Assembly (NCBI GenBank): GCA_951804985.1
Contig: OX638130.1
Span: 122,339,593-122,403,592, forward strand
DNA length: 64,000 nucleotides
Direction: 5' to 3'
DNA from: Dryomyza anilis
Taxonomy: Eukaryota > Arthropoda > Insecta > Diptera > Dryomyzidae
Shown piece by piece: positions 44,435 through 56,173 of the stretch. The notes below the pieces were generated by a model that did no database searches, had not been told where the DNA came from, and saw only the letters and a program-made list of their open reading frames with translations. Position 1 is the stretch's first letter. Each line of letters starts with the position of its first letter. Position numbers and translations under genes: made by a program.

Positions 44435-44584
44435 TCCAGCATCACATCTAAACCGCTGATCCGATTTGATTGAAATGTTGACTCCAATTTGCAGTATACT
44501 ATGGAGTCTGGACGTTGATATTGGCTATTTGTGGCCGGATTGGACAAAGGGTCGTGGCACCTGCCATACAACCTAAACTTTCAA
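44361..44584 (+). mobile_element. Helitron-like 5' region with GTCT tract
   Basis: Starts ATCTATATATATAAAACTCT, then GTCAGTCGG and a (GTCT)n run at 44398-44434, then CAGCATCACATCTAAACCGC, GCCGGATTGGACAAAGGG and TCGTGGCACCTGCC. The last phrase is shared with the minus-strand element at 40.4-41.2 kb. Its 3' part appears to be replaced by the A/C-rich block that follows. Confidence 0.65.
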
Positions 44585-46260
44585 AACGTCATACAAAAAT
44601 AAATACAAAAGCAAAAACAAAAGCAAAAAACAAACACAAACTAAAAAAATAAAAAAACAACAACTTAATCAAAAGCAAAAACATATGAAAAAAGCAAAAA
44701 TCACAAAGACACATGGAAAAACACATGACAAAAACAAAAACACAAACGCAAAGACAAAAACAAAAAGAAAAAACAAAAGCCAAAACAAAATCAGAAACTG
44801 AAGAAAATAGGCAAACATACAAAAACAAAAGTGAAAACACAAAAGAAAAAACAAAAACACAAGAACAAATGTAAAACACACAAGAACAAAAGTTAAAACC
44901 ACAACAACAAAAGCAAAAACACAAAGACACAAACACAAAAACAATAATAAAAGCAAAAACCCAAAAAAAAAGTAAAACCAAACAGAAAAAAAATAAAAAA
45001 ATAACAAAATCAAACACACAAAAACAAAACCGAAACCCACAACAACAAAAAAAAAAGAAAATCAAAAAACACAAAAAGAAGAAGAACAAAAGCAAATACA
45101 CAAAAAAGTACAAAAACAAAGCAAAAAAAAAGTAAAAACACAAAAGCAAAACCACAAAATCAAAAACACAACAAAAACCACAAAAAACATGAAACTCAAA
45201 AACAAAAGCAAAAAGAAAACCAAAAATACAAAAACAACAACTAAAATGAAAATAAAATAAAAACACAAAAACTAACAAAGAACAAAAAAAATAAAATAAA
45301 AGCCAAAGTCTGTCTGTCTGTTCCAGCATCACATTTAAACCGCTGATCCGATTTGATCAGAAATGTGGACTAAAATTTGCAGTATACTATGGAGTCTGGA
45401 CGTTGACGTCATACAAAAATAATTACAAAAGCAAAAACAACAAAAAATGAAAAAACAAACACAAACTAAAAAAAAAAACAAAAATAAAAAAACAACAACG
45501 TAATATAAAGCAAAAACACATGAAAAAAGCGAAAAAAAATAAACAAAAGCAAAAATCACAAAGACACATAGAAAAACACAAGACAAAAACAAAAACACAA
45601 ACGCAAAGACAAAAAGAAAAAACAAAAGCCAAAACAAAATCAAAAACTGAAGAAAATAGGCAAACATACAAAAACAAAAGCGAAAACACAAAATAAAAAA
45701 CACAAAGACAAAAACACAAAAAACAATAATAAAAGCAAAAACCCAAAAAAAAGCAAAACCAAACAGAAAAACAGTAAAAAAATAACAAAATCAAACACAC
45801 AAAAACAAAACCGAAACTCACAACAGCAAAAAAAAAGAAAATCAAAAACACAAGAAGAAGAACAAAAGCAAATACACAAAAAAAAGTAAAAAAAAACCAA
45901 AAAAAAATTAAACACAAAATCAAAAACACAACAAAAACTACAAAAAACATAAACACTCAATAACAAAACCAAAAATACAAAAAACAACAACTAAAATGAA
46001 AATGAAATAAAATCACAAAAGAAAAAACACAAAAACTATCAAAGAACAAAACAACAACAAAAAAATAAAATAAAAGCCAAACATAAACGGAAAAAAACAT
46101 AAATAAAAATAAAAGAATAACCAAAAGAAACAAAAGTTAAACTCAAAACTAAAAACAAAATAAGCAAAAACACTAACAAAAAAATAAGAAACAAAAGTAA
46201 AATAAAAACGAAAGTATAAAAACGTTGAAAATAAAATTTTAATAAAATCCAACATAAAAC
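44434..46260 (+). repeat. Duplicated ~890-bp block with A/C-rich array
   Basis: TTCCAGCATCACAT(C/T)TAAACC occurs at 44434 and 45321, 887 bp apart. After each copy comes CGTCATACAAAAATAA and a long run of AAAACACAAA/AAAGCAAAAAC units (44590-45303 and 45418-46258). The two arrays share long stretches in the same order, so the block was duplicated as a unit. The second header lacks about 75 bp found in the first (TATTGGCTATTTG to CTTTCAAAA). The minus-strand frames of up to 247 codons, almost all Phe, Cys, Val and Leu, are artefacts of this composition. Confidence 0.88.
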
Positions 46261-48190
46261 CAAACCTCATTTCCATTAAGAACATTTATGTTACAAATAT
46301 TTATGTTCCTCAGTATATTATAGAAAATTAATCGTTTGCTTAAAAATGATTTATAAAATAAAATAAGAAATAAAAAACTCCATTGTGTTGTCAGGGTACA
46401 AAATACTACACTATTTTCAAATGTAATTCAGAATAGGTTAATTGAAATTCAAGACATCACTTGAAATTCAGAAATTTCGTTTGAAATTTAAAAGACATCA
46501 ATTTAAATTTAGATGTAAAGTTGAAATTGTCAGTAGATTTAAAAATCAACGATTTAATTAAATGAATCAAGTCCAATTTTGAAAATTCAAAAAGACGTAA
46601 TACGCATCCTTGGACATCATCATCTTATAATGATGTAAATATGACATATGTCTCTATACTTTCGTAAAATCTAGAAGTCATATAAATAGTAATTATATGT
46701 TCCATCTTATAAGCCACATTATTAAGTCATAGTACGTCCTCTTTTGAGTTGCATTTTGAACTATTTGAATCCATCTAACTAAGTAAAGCCTCCCGTAATT
46801 ACAACTGAACTGCTCTGTTATTAGGCTCGATCAAAAATCTGTTATCGCTCCCTTTCGCAAGTCCACACCAAAATTTATTAAGTTATGTCTGTTGACAACC
46901 ACAGAAATGTCAACACTGGCACAGCCCACATTGCAAAAGAAGGTCGTCTATACGTTTAATGGGGCAACACATTCAAATTTAAACCGCAAGCTCGATAATT
47001 TTGAGGCGTACCAACAGACGACCCATCAGATGTCACGGCATGAACACAGCCTAATTGCCAGACAGCCACTGACTATGATCATCGGGCAAATTGAGTAACC
47101 ATTGACGTTGCGCATGCGCAATTGACGACGACAAGTGAGACAACTTCAAATGCCAATGTGTGGAGATGTTGCTGCTAATGCGACAACAGCAGTAGCAGCA
47201 GCAGCAGTCGATGACAATGTGGCAATAGCCAATAGGGAACCGCAAGCCGACCAAGTTAGTGGCTGGCTTCACACAGAAGCAGAAGCAGTGCCGAAAACCG
47301 CAAGGGAGCCAATGAGGCAGCAACTGCAATTAGAGCTGCTGCTGCTGATGATGACTGCTGCCGATTCTTCTTTTCTTCTTTGCGTTGTTGACAGACGGCT
47401 GCGGTTTGACGCACGTACAGCTATTGACAAACTGACAATAAAAGAGGACACCAGGCATTGAGCAACCAACGCGGTTTTGCTGGTGACCAAAAAATGAATT
47501 CTAAGTCAACAACTGTTGTTGTTGTTACCGCTGCTGATTGTAACATCGTGCGAGTCACAATAGTTGCGGTTGTATTGCAGCAACTCGGTGGAATGTGCGC
47601 GCTCATCCGGCAATATTGCTGGCATGCAATCAATACCAGCAACAAGAAGCCACCAACCACAACAGCAGCAACAACAGCAGCAGCACTATTTCGAATGTCA
47701 AACTATTCTTTTTTATTTCATGCAACTAATTGATTGCTTGCTGTTGGTGCAACCTGGTGCAATATTGTAATCGTCGTCAGAGTCGTTTGTTTTTAGCTGT
47801 TATTGCTGTTGCCGCTGCTGCTGTTGCTACTGTTGCCAATCATCGTCGCTGCAGCTTGCCGAAGCGTAACCCATTGCGTTTGGTTCGTGGCAGTCGCAGT
47901 CGCAGTTTTTGTTGTTGCCATTGGTTGGTGGCGCTTGTCTGTGGCTAGAGTGTCTTCACCAGCAACAGCAGTAATCGTGGTGGCGGTGCTGGACATACAT
48001 CCGTCCATTCGTTGCACGGTGTTGACATGCCTACTACCAGCTACTGCAACAGCAACAACAAAAACATCAGTTCGTCAGCCAACAATAACAAATTTCAACG
48101 ATTTTTCTTGTTGTTTTCATTTAAAACCGATCCAACCAAGCGCGACAAATAAATTAGAGCGTTAATTTAGCTGTTTCTTGGTGGCGGTTT
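46261..48190. other. Interval with CAG-rich island 46.87-48.19 kb
   Basis: A+T-rich to about 46850, then balanced and rich in CAG/CTG triplets near 47180-47205, 47335-47350, 47650-47690 and 47800-47840. Open frames cover both strands at once (108 codons at 47135-47461, 120 codons at 47803-48165 plus; 92 and 79 codons minus), with triplet-derived Ala/Val/Leu runs. No known domain. I do not call a gene. Confidence 0.4.
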
Positions 48191-48764
48191 TTCCACTGTT
48201 AACGGTCTCTTTTTGGTTGTTTTCAGGTATTGCTCAGATTTCACAATTTGTCTGAAGGTTGTAACATATGAAATTTCATTGTTGTGCAATATTCTCGATA
48301 TGAATCAGACAATTTGTCTTAGTTTGGAGGAAAAAGTTTTAAATTTTAGTTCGTCTAGCTGTTGTCTCAGAGTCCCCCCGATGTGTTTGGTATAGTCACG
48401 ATCTTGAAAATTTAGAAGAAATTTACACAAATCTGATATTCTTTATATTATGTTCCTCATATATAGTATGCATCAGATATTCTATGAATGAGATATTTTA
48501 TCTAACTTTGGAAAACGTAGTTTGTTTGTTCAGGCTTCTCGAAGAATCTGCTATACACACGACTTTAAATATTCTGATATTTCGTTATATATAATTAAAT
48601 TTCGACCATATATAATTTATTTTCTTAAGATATTAACCCCAATATGATTGGGTCTGAGGAGAAAACTTTAATACTTATACACTTTGTAAAGTTTTGATTT
48701 TGAAAATTCCACAGATATTACCACCAGAGACTGCAAAGAATCGTTTTTGGAATCAATACCAGAA
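48191..48764 (+). other. A+T-rich interval, nothing recognised
   Basis: No shared repeat and no credible frame. Confidence 0.4.
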
Positions 48765-49309
48765 TTGTTTTTCTGTCTGGTAAAATCACGATTACAGAAA
48801 AATTAAAAGAGCTAGATCAATGAAACTTTAGATTTAGATTACTTATATGTCTAAGCTTTGTGACCTGCTAACCGACCACTTATGTTCAAATATCTCAATA
48901 AATTTACATCTAAGGATGAATATTACTTTATACGAGCTTAAGTGAACTTTTTTTGCCAAATATATATTGCTTTTATGCTCAAATATATGAAAATAGTGTT
49001 TTATCGGGAACTGATGTGGTTCTAAAAACAAAAAAAAAAGAAATTCGGTATATCTACCCATTTGTGCATATGGGTATCAAATGAAAGGAAATTTTTAGCG
49101 ATTTCAAGTTTGTAGGTATTTTCAGGATTTGTATCAACTGGTGACCTATGCATCTTTTTAAGTGGTCACCGCATATATTTTCACATATGTGTAGGGTATT
49201 TATAGTCGGCTTAGACCGACTATAACTCTCATAATTCTAACTAAGTTAATCACACCAACTATCACAAAATCCCTACTTCAAAATTTCTCTAACCTTCCCA
49301 ACTGGTTTT
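48765..49309 (+). mobile_element. Mini-me/Helitron-like repeat, copy D (5'-truncated)
   Basis: Starts within the microsatellite region (a remnant TTTTCTGTCTGG) and continues with AAGAGCTAGATCAATGAAAC, CGACCACTTATGTTCAAATA and the perfect hairpin TATAGTCGGCTTAGACCGAC at 49201-49224. It ends TTCCCAACTGG. More diverged from copies A and C than they are from each other. Confidence 0.8.
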
Positions 49310-49423
49310 TTGGTTGGAAGCGGAACTGGAATCGGAACCGGAAACGCTATTTCAAAAATGTTGGAACCGAAACTCATATTCCAAACGGGTTTTAGTCCAT
49401 GATTACCACAAATGATATTGTTC
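49310..49423 (+). repeat. GGAACCGG-type degenerate hexanucleotide stretch
   Basis: GGAAGCGGAACTGGAATCGG then AACCGGAAACG. Similar GGTTCC/CGGTTTCGGTTA stretches lie at 7675-7800, 60560-60675 and 61540-61690. Confidence 0.6.
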
Positions 49424-50118
49424 TTTTTATACCCTACACTAAGAGTGAAAGGGTATATTCAGTTTGGTACGCCGTTTGTAACACCCAGAAGGAAGCATCT
49501 CCGGTATGGAAAAGTATATATATTCTTGATCAGCATGACCTCCTGAGTCGATTTAGCGATGTCCGTCTGTCTGTCTGTCTGTCTGTTGAAATCCCTACTT
49601 ATGAAACTTATAACTTAGATTACTAATATACCTACGCTGTATGTGCGAAAAAATTGGCGAGATCGGTCCATTGTGACCTATGATCCGACCACTTATGTTC
49701 AAATACCTCATATAAAATGTACATATAAAGATCAATTTTCATGTATACGTGCTTAGGTAAACTTTTTTGGTCAAATATATATTGACATCATGCTGAAATA
49801 CATGATAATAATGTTTTCCGGCGAAAAGACTTGTGGTTCACAAAAAAAAAATCGAAATTCGGTACACCTACCCATTGTACACCTACCCATTGTAAATATG
49901 GGTATCAAATGAATGGAAATTCTTCAGCGATTGAATGTTTGTAGTTATTTTCAGGATTAGTATACCCTGGTGACCTATATATCATTTTGAATGGTAACCA
50001 CACATATGTGTAGGGTATTTATAGTCGGCTTAGACCGACTATAATTTTGATAATCCTAACTATCATAATTACACCTACTTTAAAATTTCACATGTGATCT
50101 AACCTTCCCAACTGGTTA
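49424..50118 (+). mobile_element. Mini-me/Helitron-like repeat, copy C
   Basis: The best preserved copy with A: TATACCCTACACTAAGAGTG at the start, GTCT run at 49563-49586, CGAGATCGGTCCATTGTGAC, a locally doubled TACACCTACCCATTG near 49862-49888, the perfect 9-bp-stem hairpin at 50020-50043 and the TTCCCAACTGGTTA end. Copy D stands only about 115 bp upstream in the same orientation. Confidence 0.9.
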
Positions 50119-51484
50119 TATTATGATATCGATTTTGTCTACAGCTGAAAATATCAAGAATTCTCTTAAAGCTCTCTTGAATTTTTTGTGTAACAATTGT
50201 TTAATTATTTAATAAAATAATGATACATATTCGTAAATTGGCCGAACTGAATTCTAAGCACTCAAGTTTTATCACATATAACTTACGACTTAATTTTAAA
50301 AAATATTTTCTGATTTTTGTACCTACTATGGGAACATGAAGATTCTGTACTTTGTTCACCTTTTAACTCTTTTTAAATTAGTTTTGACATTAACAATTGC
50401 GTATTTTCCATATTTTATATTCGCACTGTTATTCCAATTACCATATGTTTGTGGAACAATCTTGCTGCGTCTATTTTTCCCGATAGTTTTGATATTGGCA
50501 AATTAAAAACAAACATTCTCCGCCATTACTCCATCTTTCCTCCCTCCCTTTAATCTACTATCACTCCTAAAGATCAACACTGTTTATTTCATGAACAGAG
50601 GAATCCCCTGAGGGTTGGTTAGTTTGAAAAAATGGACAGTCTATCCCGAGTATTCCCGCCATTTTTTTTGCAGATTCCGGTTAAATAGATTTCGCTCTGA
50701 ATATTTCGTCTCCTTTTAATAACTATTTCAAATCTCGATCTGGCATCTCGAACGTATAAAACTTCCAATGTTTTAAGTTCAACTACTTCCCCTACTAGAA
50801 ATTGTACTAAGGCACACCTTTCCGATGCTCTATTTTACATAAAACTAAAGTTAAAGATATGATTCATTGAATCCTGTGGTATTCATTCTTGAAATTAGTA
50901 TTCCGAATATATGTGATATCGGGAACTAAACATGCCTTGTCACAAACTGGCCAGTTATATTATCAACATTATCATGGTCATGGTCATATTTACCCTAAAC
51001 TGTCCTACTATGGTCTATGATTAAGTTTAGATTGATATTTCTTTAAGTTAAATACATTAATATCCGAGTCTTGCTGTATCGATTTCACGACTCTGCGTTT
51101 ATATTTTAGAACTATTTGAAATTAAAATGGAGATTTTTCAAGTTCTATAATGCCTCCTCTTTTGATCTTTAAACCCTTTCGTTATGACATGACAAATTTA
51201 CAACTATCTATTTTACGTACATTTGAAGTCATTCAATTTCATATGCGATTGAGAAATAAAAGTTTCAAAATACTTTTATACTTCCAATTTAAAAGGTGAT
51301 TTTAACGTGTCCTCCACTCAGAACAAAATAAAAACTATTAAAAATTGTCAATTTAGTAGTTTACAATAAAAAAAAATCTTATAATCTCAAATATAATATT
51401 ATAGTATAGTAAAATCGAATATAACGATTGAAATAATAGTATATCATATTGACTAATTTCATTAGTAAAAAGAAGTATTAATTT
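50119..51484 (+). other. A+T-rich interval, nothing recognised
   Basis: No open frame above 60 codons and no repeat shared with the window. Confidence 0.4.
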
Positions 51485-52128
51485 TATGAGCTCAAGATAA
51501 AATAATAATATTTTTAAAGCAACTATTTATTGGCATCATTATTTAAAAATATTTTTCCAAACATTAATTTGCCATTTGTTAGGAAAAAAACGTTTGGCAA
51601 AATATTTTTAAATAATGATGCCAATTGATAGGTGCTTTAAAAATAAACAATTAATTCATTTACACCAATATTTAATCTTGCATCAATAAAAAGTTATAGC
51701 AAAAAAACGAAGAAACTGCAAAAATTTTAAATCCAAAAGGGCGAGTTTTTTCGCCATAACTTTTTATTGTTACGAGATAAAATAGTGGTGTAAAGGCATT
51801 ATTTATTAAAAATAATTTGCTTAAAAATTTTTTCTGCAAATAACAAATGGCAATTTTTTGTTTGACATTATATTTTAAATTAATGATGTAGATCGATAGC
51901 TGCTTTAAAAATGAACAATACATGTCTTTTCATCACTATTTTATCACGTATCAGTAAAAAGTTATGGCGAAAAAACGAAAAGATTCGCCCTTTTGGTTTT
52001 GTCTTTTGTGACTAAAAATATCCAACAAAACGACACGCGATTTTGCCACAGTATACTTAAGGAAAAACTACATTCCAAATTGTAAAAAAACGCAAATGTC
52101 AAAAATTGCACATTCGCTCCTTTATAGT
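51485..52128. repeat. Palindromic repeat family, copy 3
   Basis: Modules GGCATCATTATTTAAAAATA, CCAATTGATAGGTGCTTTAA, CCAAAAGGGCGAG, GCCATAACTTTTTATTG and AAAAAACGAAAAGATTCGCC match the core of 4391-5616. It ends with ACGCAAATGTCAAAAATTGC then ACATTCGCTCC, the right TIR in decayed form. No left TIR found. An 83-codon minus frame is repeat translation. Confidence 0.75.
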
Positions 52129-53485
52129 GACGATATATTGTTCGATTCCAAAACCAAATTTTTAAATTTCAGTTATTGCAAATAGTGCAATATTTTATCA
52201 TTATAAAATTTTACAAAAAAAAAAAAAAGATTTAAGATTATTTTCATTTTCTTGATAAAATTGTTTAATATTTTTCAATACGGCATAAAAAGGGTTAATA
52301 AATAAAAAAAATATTTTCATTTTCCAATCGAATAATGACCTCTAAACTGTTACAACATCATCTCTGACAAAAATAACAACAAGTTATCACCCTATGCCGT
52401 GTTTGTTTGACAGCTGAGATTATCTGCAATCAGACGTTGAACAAAAATGTCCCAAAGTAAATGAGTATTGTTGATATTTTGTGAAATATTTTATGTCAAG
52501 TGTCAATTAAATGATAATATTAATTAGTTTTATTTAAAATTGGGTTTTATTTTTGCAAAACTTGCTTCCGTTCATTGAAGATAGCGATGATCTGTAGTTG
52601 ATATAGCTTCAAACGAGAGCCGCCACCGGCTAAATGGCTTTTGACATTTTCGAGATTGCAAATAATTTGCAATTAATTTAAATTATATTTTATAGAGAAA
52701 TGCGTAATAAGCATAACAAAAACGAGCACTTAAAACTTGAATTAAAAACTGTCAAAAGTTTTTAAATGATTTTTGCGTTGATTTTATCAAACTGATTTAT
52801 ATCGAAAACATATAATTTGCCCAAAACATACCAACATAGTTCAAGTAATTTGACATTTAAATTGTCAAAAAAAAAAAACAAAATTAACTTTGAATGAGGT
52901 TAATAAATTGCGCGCCAAACGATTTGAATATGGTCGCCAGTGCTGTTTAATTTTTTTGGCCAACGATCTTGGTCGATCTGTGTCCATTGACTTGAAGCTT
53001 GACGCTTGAGTCCCACTCAAGCGGATGACAACCACAACAAAGCGCTTGGCAGCGGTGACATGCAACAGCTTTGGCCTTGAACGATCGCCGTTAATCTCCG
53101 CAACTGTCACAAAAATTAAGCGACTGTGCGACAACAACAGCAAAAACAACAGCAACCACAATTTGAAACTCACTTTGACAGCTGACATGACAAAGTGTGG
53201 TTGATGTGGCGGTTGTTATACGTAGAGTCACCAAGTGTTTTAATTCAGGTTTTGTGTTAAATTCTGTCTCAGCCGATTTCAAAATGTTAAATTGCAGCCA
53301 AGTCAAAGGCACAAATCGTTGCCACTTCGTCAAATTAAAAGTGAAACAACGCTTTAATCTGGCTGTGTGCTGTGTTGTGCTTTAATTGTGCCGAAGGCGT
53401 AGCATTCTATTAAAATGTCAATCCCAGTAAATTCGAGATCGCGCACAAACCACTCGGGCGACGCAGACGCGACATGATTTAAAAA
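52129..53485. other. Interval with island 52.55-53.49 kb, no gene recognised
   Basis: A+T-rich with poly-A near 52211, then more balanced from about 52550. Frames of 62-107 codons lie on both strands at 52865-53385 without recognised domains; CAACAACAGC runs near 53130-53155. Confidence 0.35.
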
Positions 53486-53489
53486 ACTG

Positions 53490-54390
53490 CAGGTGTTCAA
53501 AATTTGAGAAAAAAAAAAAATATATTTCCAAATTTTTTTTTTATTAATTTGACATATGAGGTTTTTTAAATCGAAAACAGTATTTGTAATGAAAAATTCA
53601 AAAAAAATTCAAATATTTGAAAGTACCCCAAAAATGCATTAAAACAGGAAAAAAATTATTCGAAATCAGTAATTTCCAAAAAAACAATATTATTCGACAA
53701 AAACAATAATGTTCGAAATTTTTCGAAAAAAAAATTTTAAAAAATATTTGGATGACAAAACCAACACAACAAAATTTTCCAAAAAAAAAAAAACAGATAT
53801 TCGAAAATTCACCAAAACATGAAAAATTATTCGAAATCAGCATTTCGCAAAAAAAAAAATATTCGACAAACACGACAATGTTCGAAGTATTTCGAAAAAA
53901 AAATGTGTTAAAAAAATATTTGGCTGACAAAACCAACACAACAAAATTTTCAAAAAAAAAAAAATAATAACGACAAAATAACCAAAATTTTGAAATAAAT
54001 AAACGCAATGACTGAAATCACATATTTCCAACAACGCATTTTTATATTTTTCCTATATATTCGACAAAACAGCAATGATCGAAAAATTTCAAAATACATA
54101 AATTTTGCAAAAAAAAATTTGGACGACAAAAACAACGCAATGGTCGAAATCACATATTTCCAACAACCCATTTTTAAATTTCTTCAAGCAACACACAGAA
54201 AATTTCCAATAAATGAGTCCAATTAAATTTTCTGTCTTCTATTAACCAAAGACCTTTAAAATAAAGGTTTTCAAAATAAAAAGTTTCTCTCAACCAAATA
54301 CCTTTATTTTTTTAAAATAAAAATTATCTCTCACCCTTTATATTTTTTGAAAAAATATATCTCTCAGTGAAAAACCAAATAAAAATAAAG
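53490..54390 (-). repeat. ~100-bp TTTTCGAA/GTCGTCCAAA repeat, copy 2 (reverse)
   Basis: Reverse-complement version of 43020-43850: ATTCGAAATCAG, AACAATGTTCGAAATTTTTC, ATTTGGATGACAAAACCAAC and finally ATTAACCAAAGACCTTTA and TCTCTCAACCAAA. At least four units are visible. Outer AAAGGTCTTTGG modules lie at the far end, as expected for inversion. Confidence 0.78.
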
Positions 54391-54635
54391 GTTAATAGTT
54401 ATTGCTGATCTCTGCTAAAAAATTGAGTTATCTCTAAAAATTCAATTAGTTTAAAATAATATAATACGATTGATAGTTTGTAATAACAAATATAATTCAA
54501 ATTTTAACCAAAATTAGAAAATTCTCTCAAAAATATTAATTAAAAGTTCACAAAAAATACGAATTTGGTCTTTCAAATCACTCACAAATTCGAATTATAC
54601 TCAAAAATTGAAACTGCGAAGTATCACTATTTTCT
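54391..54635 (+). other. A+T-rich spacer
   Basis: TCTCTCAA/TCTCTAAAAA motifs; nothing else recognised. Confidence 0.35.
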
Positions 54636-54977
54636 TTTATTTTTAAAATGTTTCGATGCTTCGAAGACATTTGATGCTTCGAAGCTTTCTCGAAGTAATA
54701 ACGATAAAAAAATGTTTGTTCACGTAGATTTAACGATTTGACTTTGAAAATTTCTCGCACATTCAAATTAAAGGACAGATACGATATTTAAATATTTATC
54801 ACATCGATATTAAGAAATCTTCAACTTTGTATATTTGAAATCGATACGATTTCGTAACTCCGACAGATCGCATCGACATGTTGGTCCAAAAATTTGTCGC
54901 TCGATATCGTTACGAAAAAGCTTCCAATATCGTGTCCTGCATCTCGTAACGTTCTCGAAACGAGTGGCATACTGGGT
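54636..54977 (+). mobile_element. CCCAGT-family TIR element, copy at 54.6 kb
   Basis: Has TGCTTCGAAGCTTTCTCGAA, ATATTTATCACATCGATATT, GCATCGACATGTTGGTCC, CTCGATATCGTTACG and the end GAGTGGCATACTGGG at 54977. Same orientation as the complete copy at 30063-30461. The inner CCCAGTCTGC end is decayed. Confidence 0.72.
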
Positions 54978-55326
54978 TTTCATTCAAAGTCGAATGACCA
55001 CTAAACAATAAAATTTCTTGTACAACATATACGAATTTCTACAGACCGTTTTAACTAATAAGTCAAAATTTCTCTAAAAATACAAATAAGTTAATGATAT
55101 GTTCACAATATAATCGAATTTTCACCAAAAGTTATCATGAATATATAACACGAATTATAAAAACTATACTCAGAAAAAATGTGGTAAATTTATGGTACTT
55201 CAATGGAAAACAATTATTTATAAAAAAAAAAAAAATTGTACCATTAGTTTAATAATATTCGAACTATAGATACAATATTTTATATTTTTAGTATTTATTG
55301 ATATGTGTTAGTAATTTTATGATATA

Positions 55327-55546
55327 CACTCAGAAAAAAATACTATATAAATAATAGTTTTTTACTATTAAAAATAGTTAATAGGATAAATTATTATTTT
55401 AATCGGAAAATACTATTAAATACTAGAAAATACCATGACATTGCCATTGAGTTTATATCAAAAGATTTATTTTTTGTATACTATTAAATCAATAATTGTC
55501 CTATTGACCAATTTTAATGGGATTTGAGGGAATTTTCTTTTGGGTG
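55327..55546. mobile_element. Possible small MITE flanked by TA
   Basis: CACTCAGAAAAAAATACTAT at 55327 and AATTTTCTTTTGGGTG ending at 55546 form a loose inverted repeat with TA on each side. A similar ACTCAGAAAAAATG stands at 55169. Interior is A/T-rich with repeated ATACTATTAAA. Weak because the termini match only partly. Confidence 0.35.
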
Positions 55547-55837
55547 TAGTAGAATAACGTTTTCCTAAAAATGATGTAAAACCAAAATGGATACGAATAA
55601 AGAATTTATATTTCATAATGAAATATATTTAAATTGCAGACAGACGGACAAAGCGAACATGTTTCTATATGTGTTTAATTTTTTATAAGACACATAGTGA
55701 AACGTTTATTCTTATAAGAGAAAAAACATTATAACAATACCGTTATATTCAATAATAATGAAACTATTAAATTAATTGTACTGAATTTATTAAATACTTT
55801 CAAATTCCTTAGAAAACTTTTGAATCAATATAAAAAA

Positions 55838-56164
55838 GCAGCGGTAGCTCAGTGTAGCCGCGGTAGCTCAGTGGTTAGTGCGTTGGACTGCGAGCCGAAA
55901 GGTCCCCGGTTCAAGCCTGGACTGGGGCTAACAACATTTTTTCATAGAATAATTTTTCTATACCGCGCTACCTCTCGTCAGTAAATGGCAAACCTACGAG
56001 AGTAAAACCATTGCCTATGAAAAGCTCTCACCCGCCGTTCGGATTCGGCAATAAACTGTAGGTCCCACCACTTTGAGTACAAATATAACACGCACAGCTC
56101 AAAATGGTGAGAGAGCTCGGCCGAAGTTCTATACAGGACTGTAGCGCCAAACTATTATTATTAT
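55838..56164 (+). mobile_element. tRNA-derived SINE, copy with duplicated head
   Basis: Full-length relative of 8365-8664. The A-box match is at 55864-55875 and the B-box match at 55908-55918; the body and CGCCAAACTATT end are conserved, followed by ATT repeats. Directly before it GCGGTAGCTCAGTG is present once more (55841-55854). This extra head lies inside the insertion, since 9-bp repeats TATAAAAAA flank the whole at 55829-55837 and 56165-56173. A template jump or a run of two starts could explain it. Confidence 0.92.
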
Positions 56165-56173
56165 TATAAAAAA

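Noticed and set aside
44589..45990. Minus-strand open frames of 116-247 codons
   Set aside because: They consist almost only of Phe, Cys, Val, Leu and Tyr and come from an A/C-rich simple array without stops; no domain, and the frame changes along the array.
47135..48165. Coding exons with polyalanine or polyglutamine runs
   Set aside because: Triplet repeats leave several frames open on both strands at once; none extends beyond the repeats into a recognisable domain.
53598..54226. Plus and minus frames of 65-136 codons
   Set aside because: Translations of the ~100-bp TTCGAAA repeat; Phe-rich or Lys/Asn-rich depending on strand.
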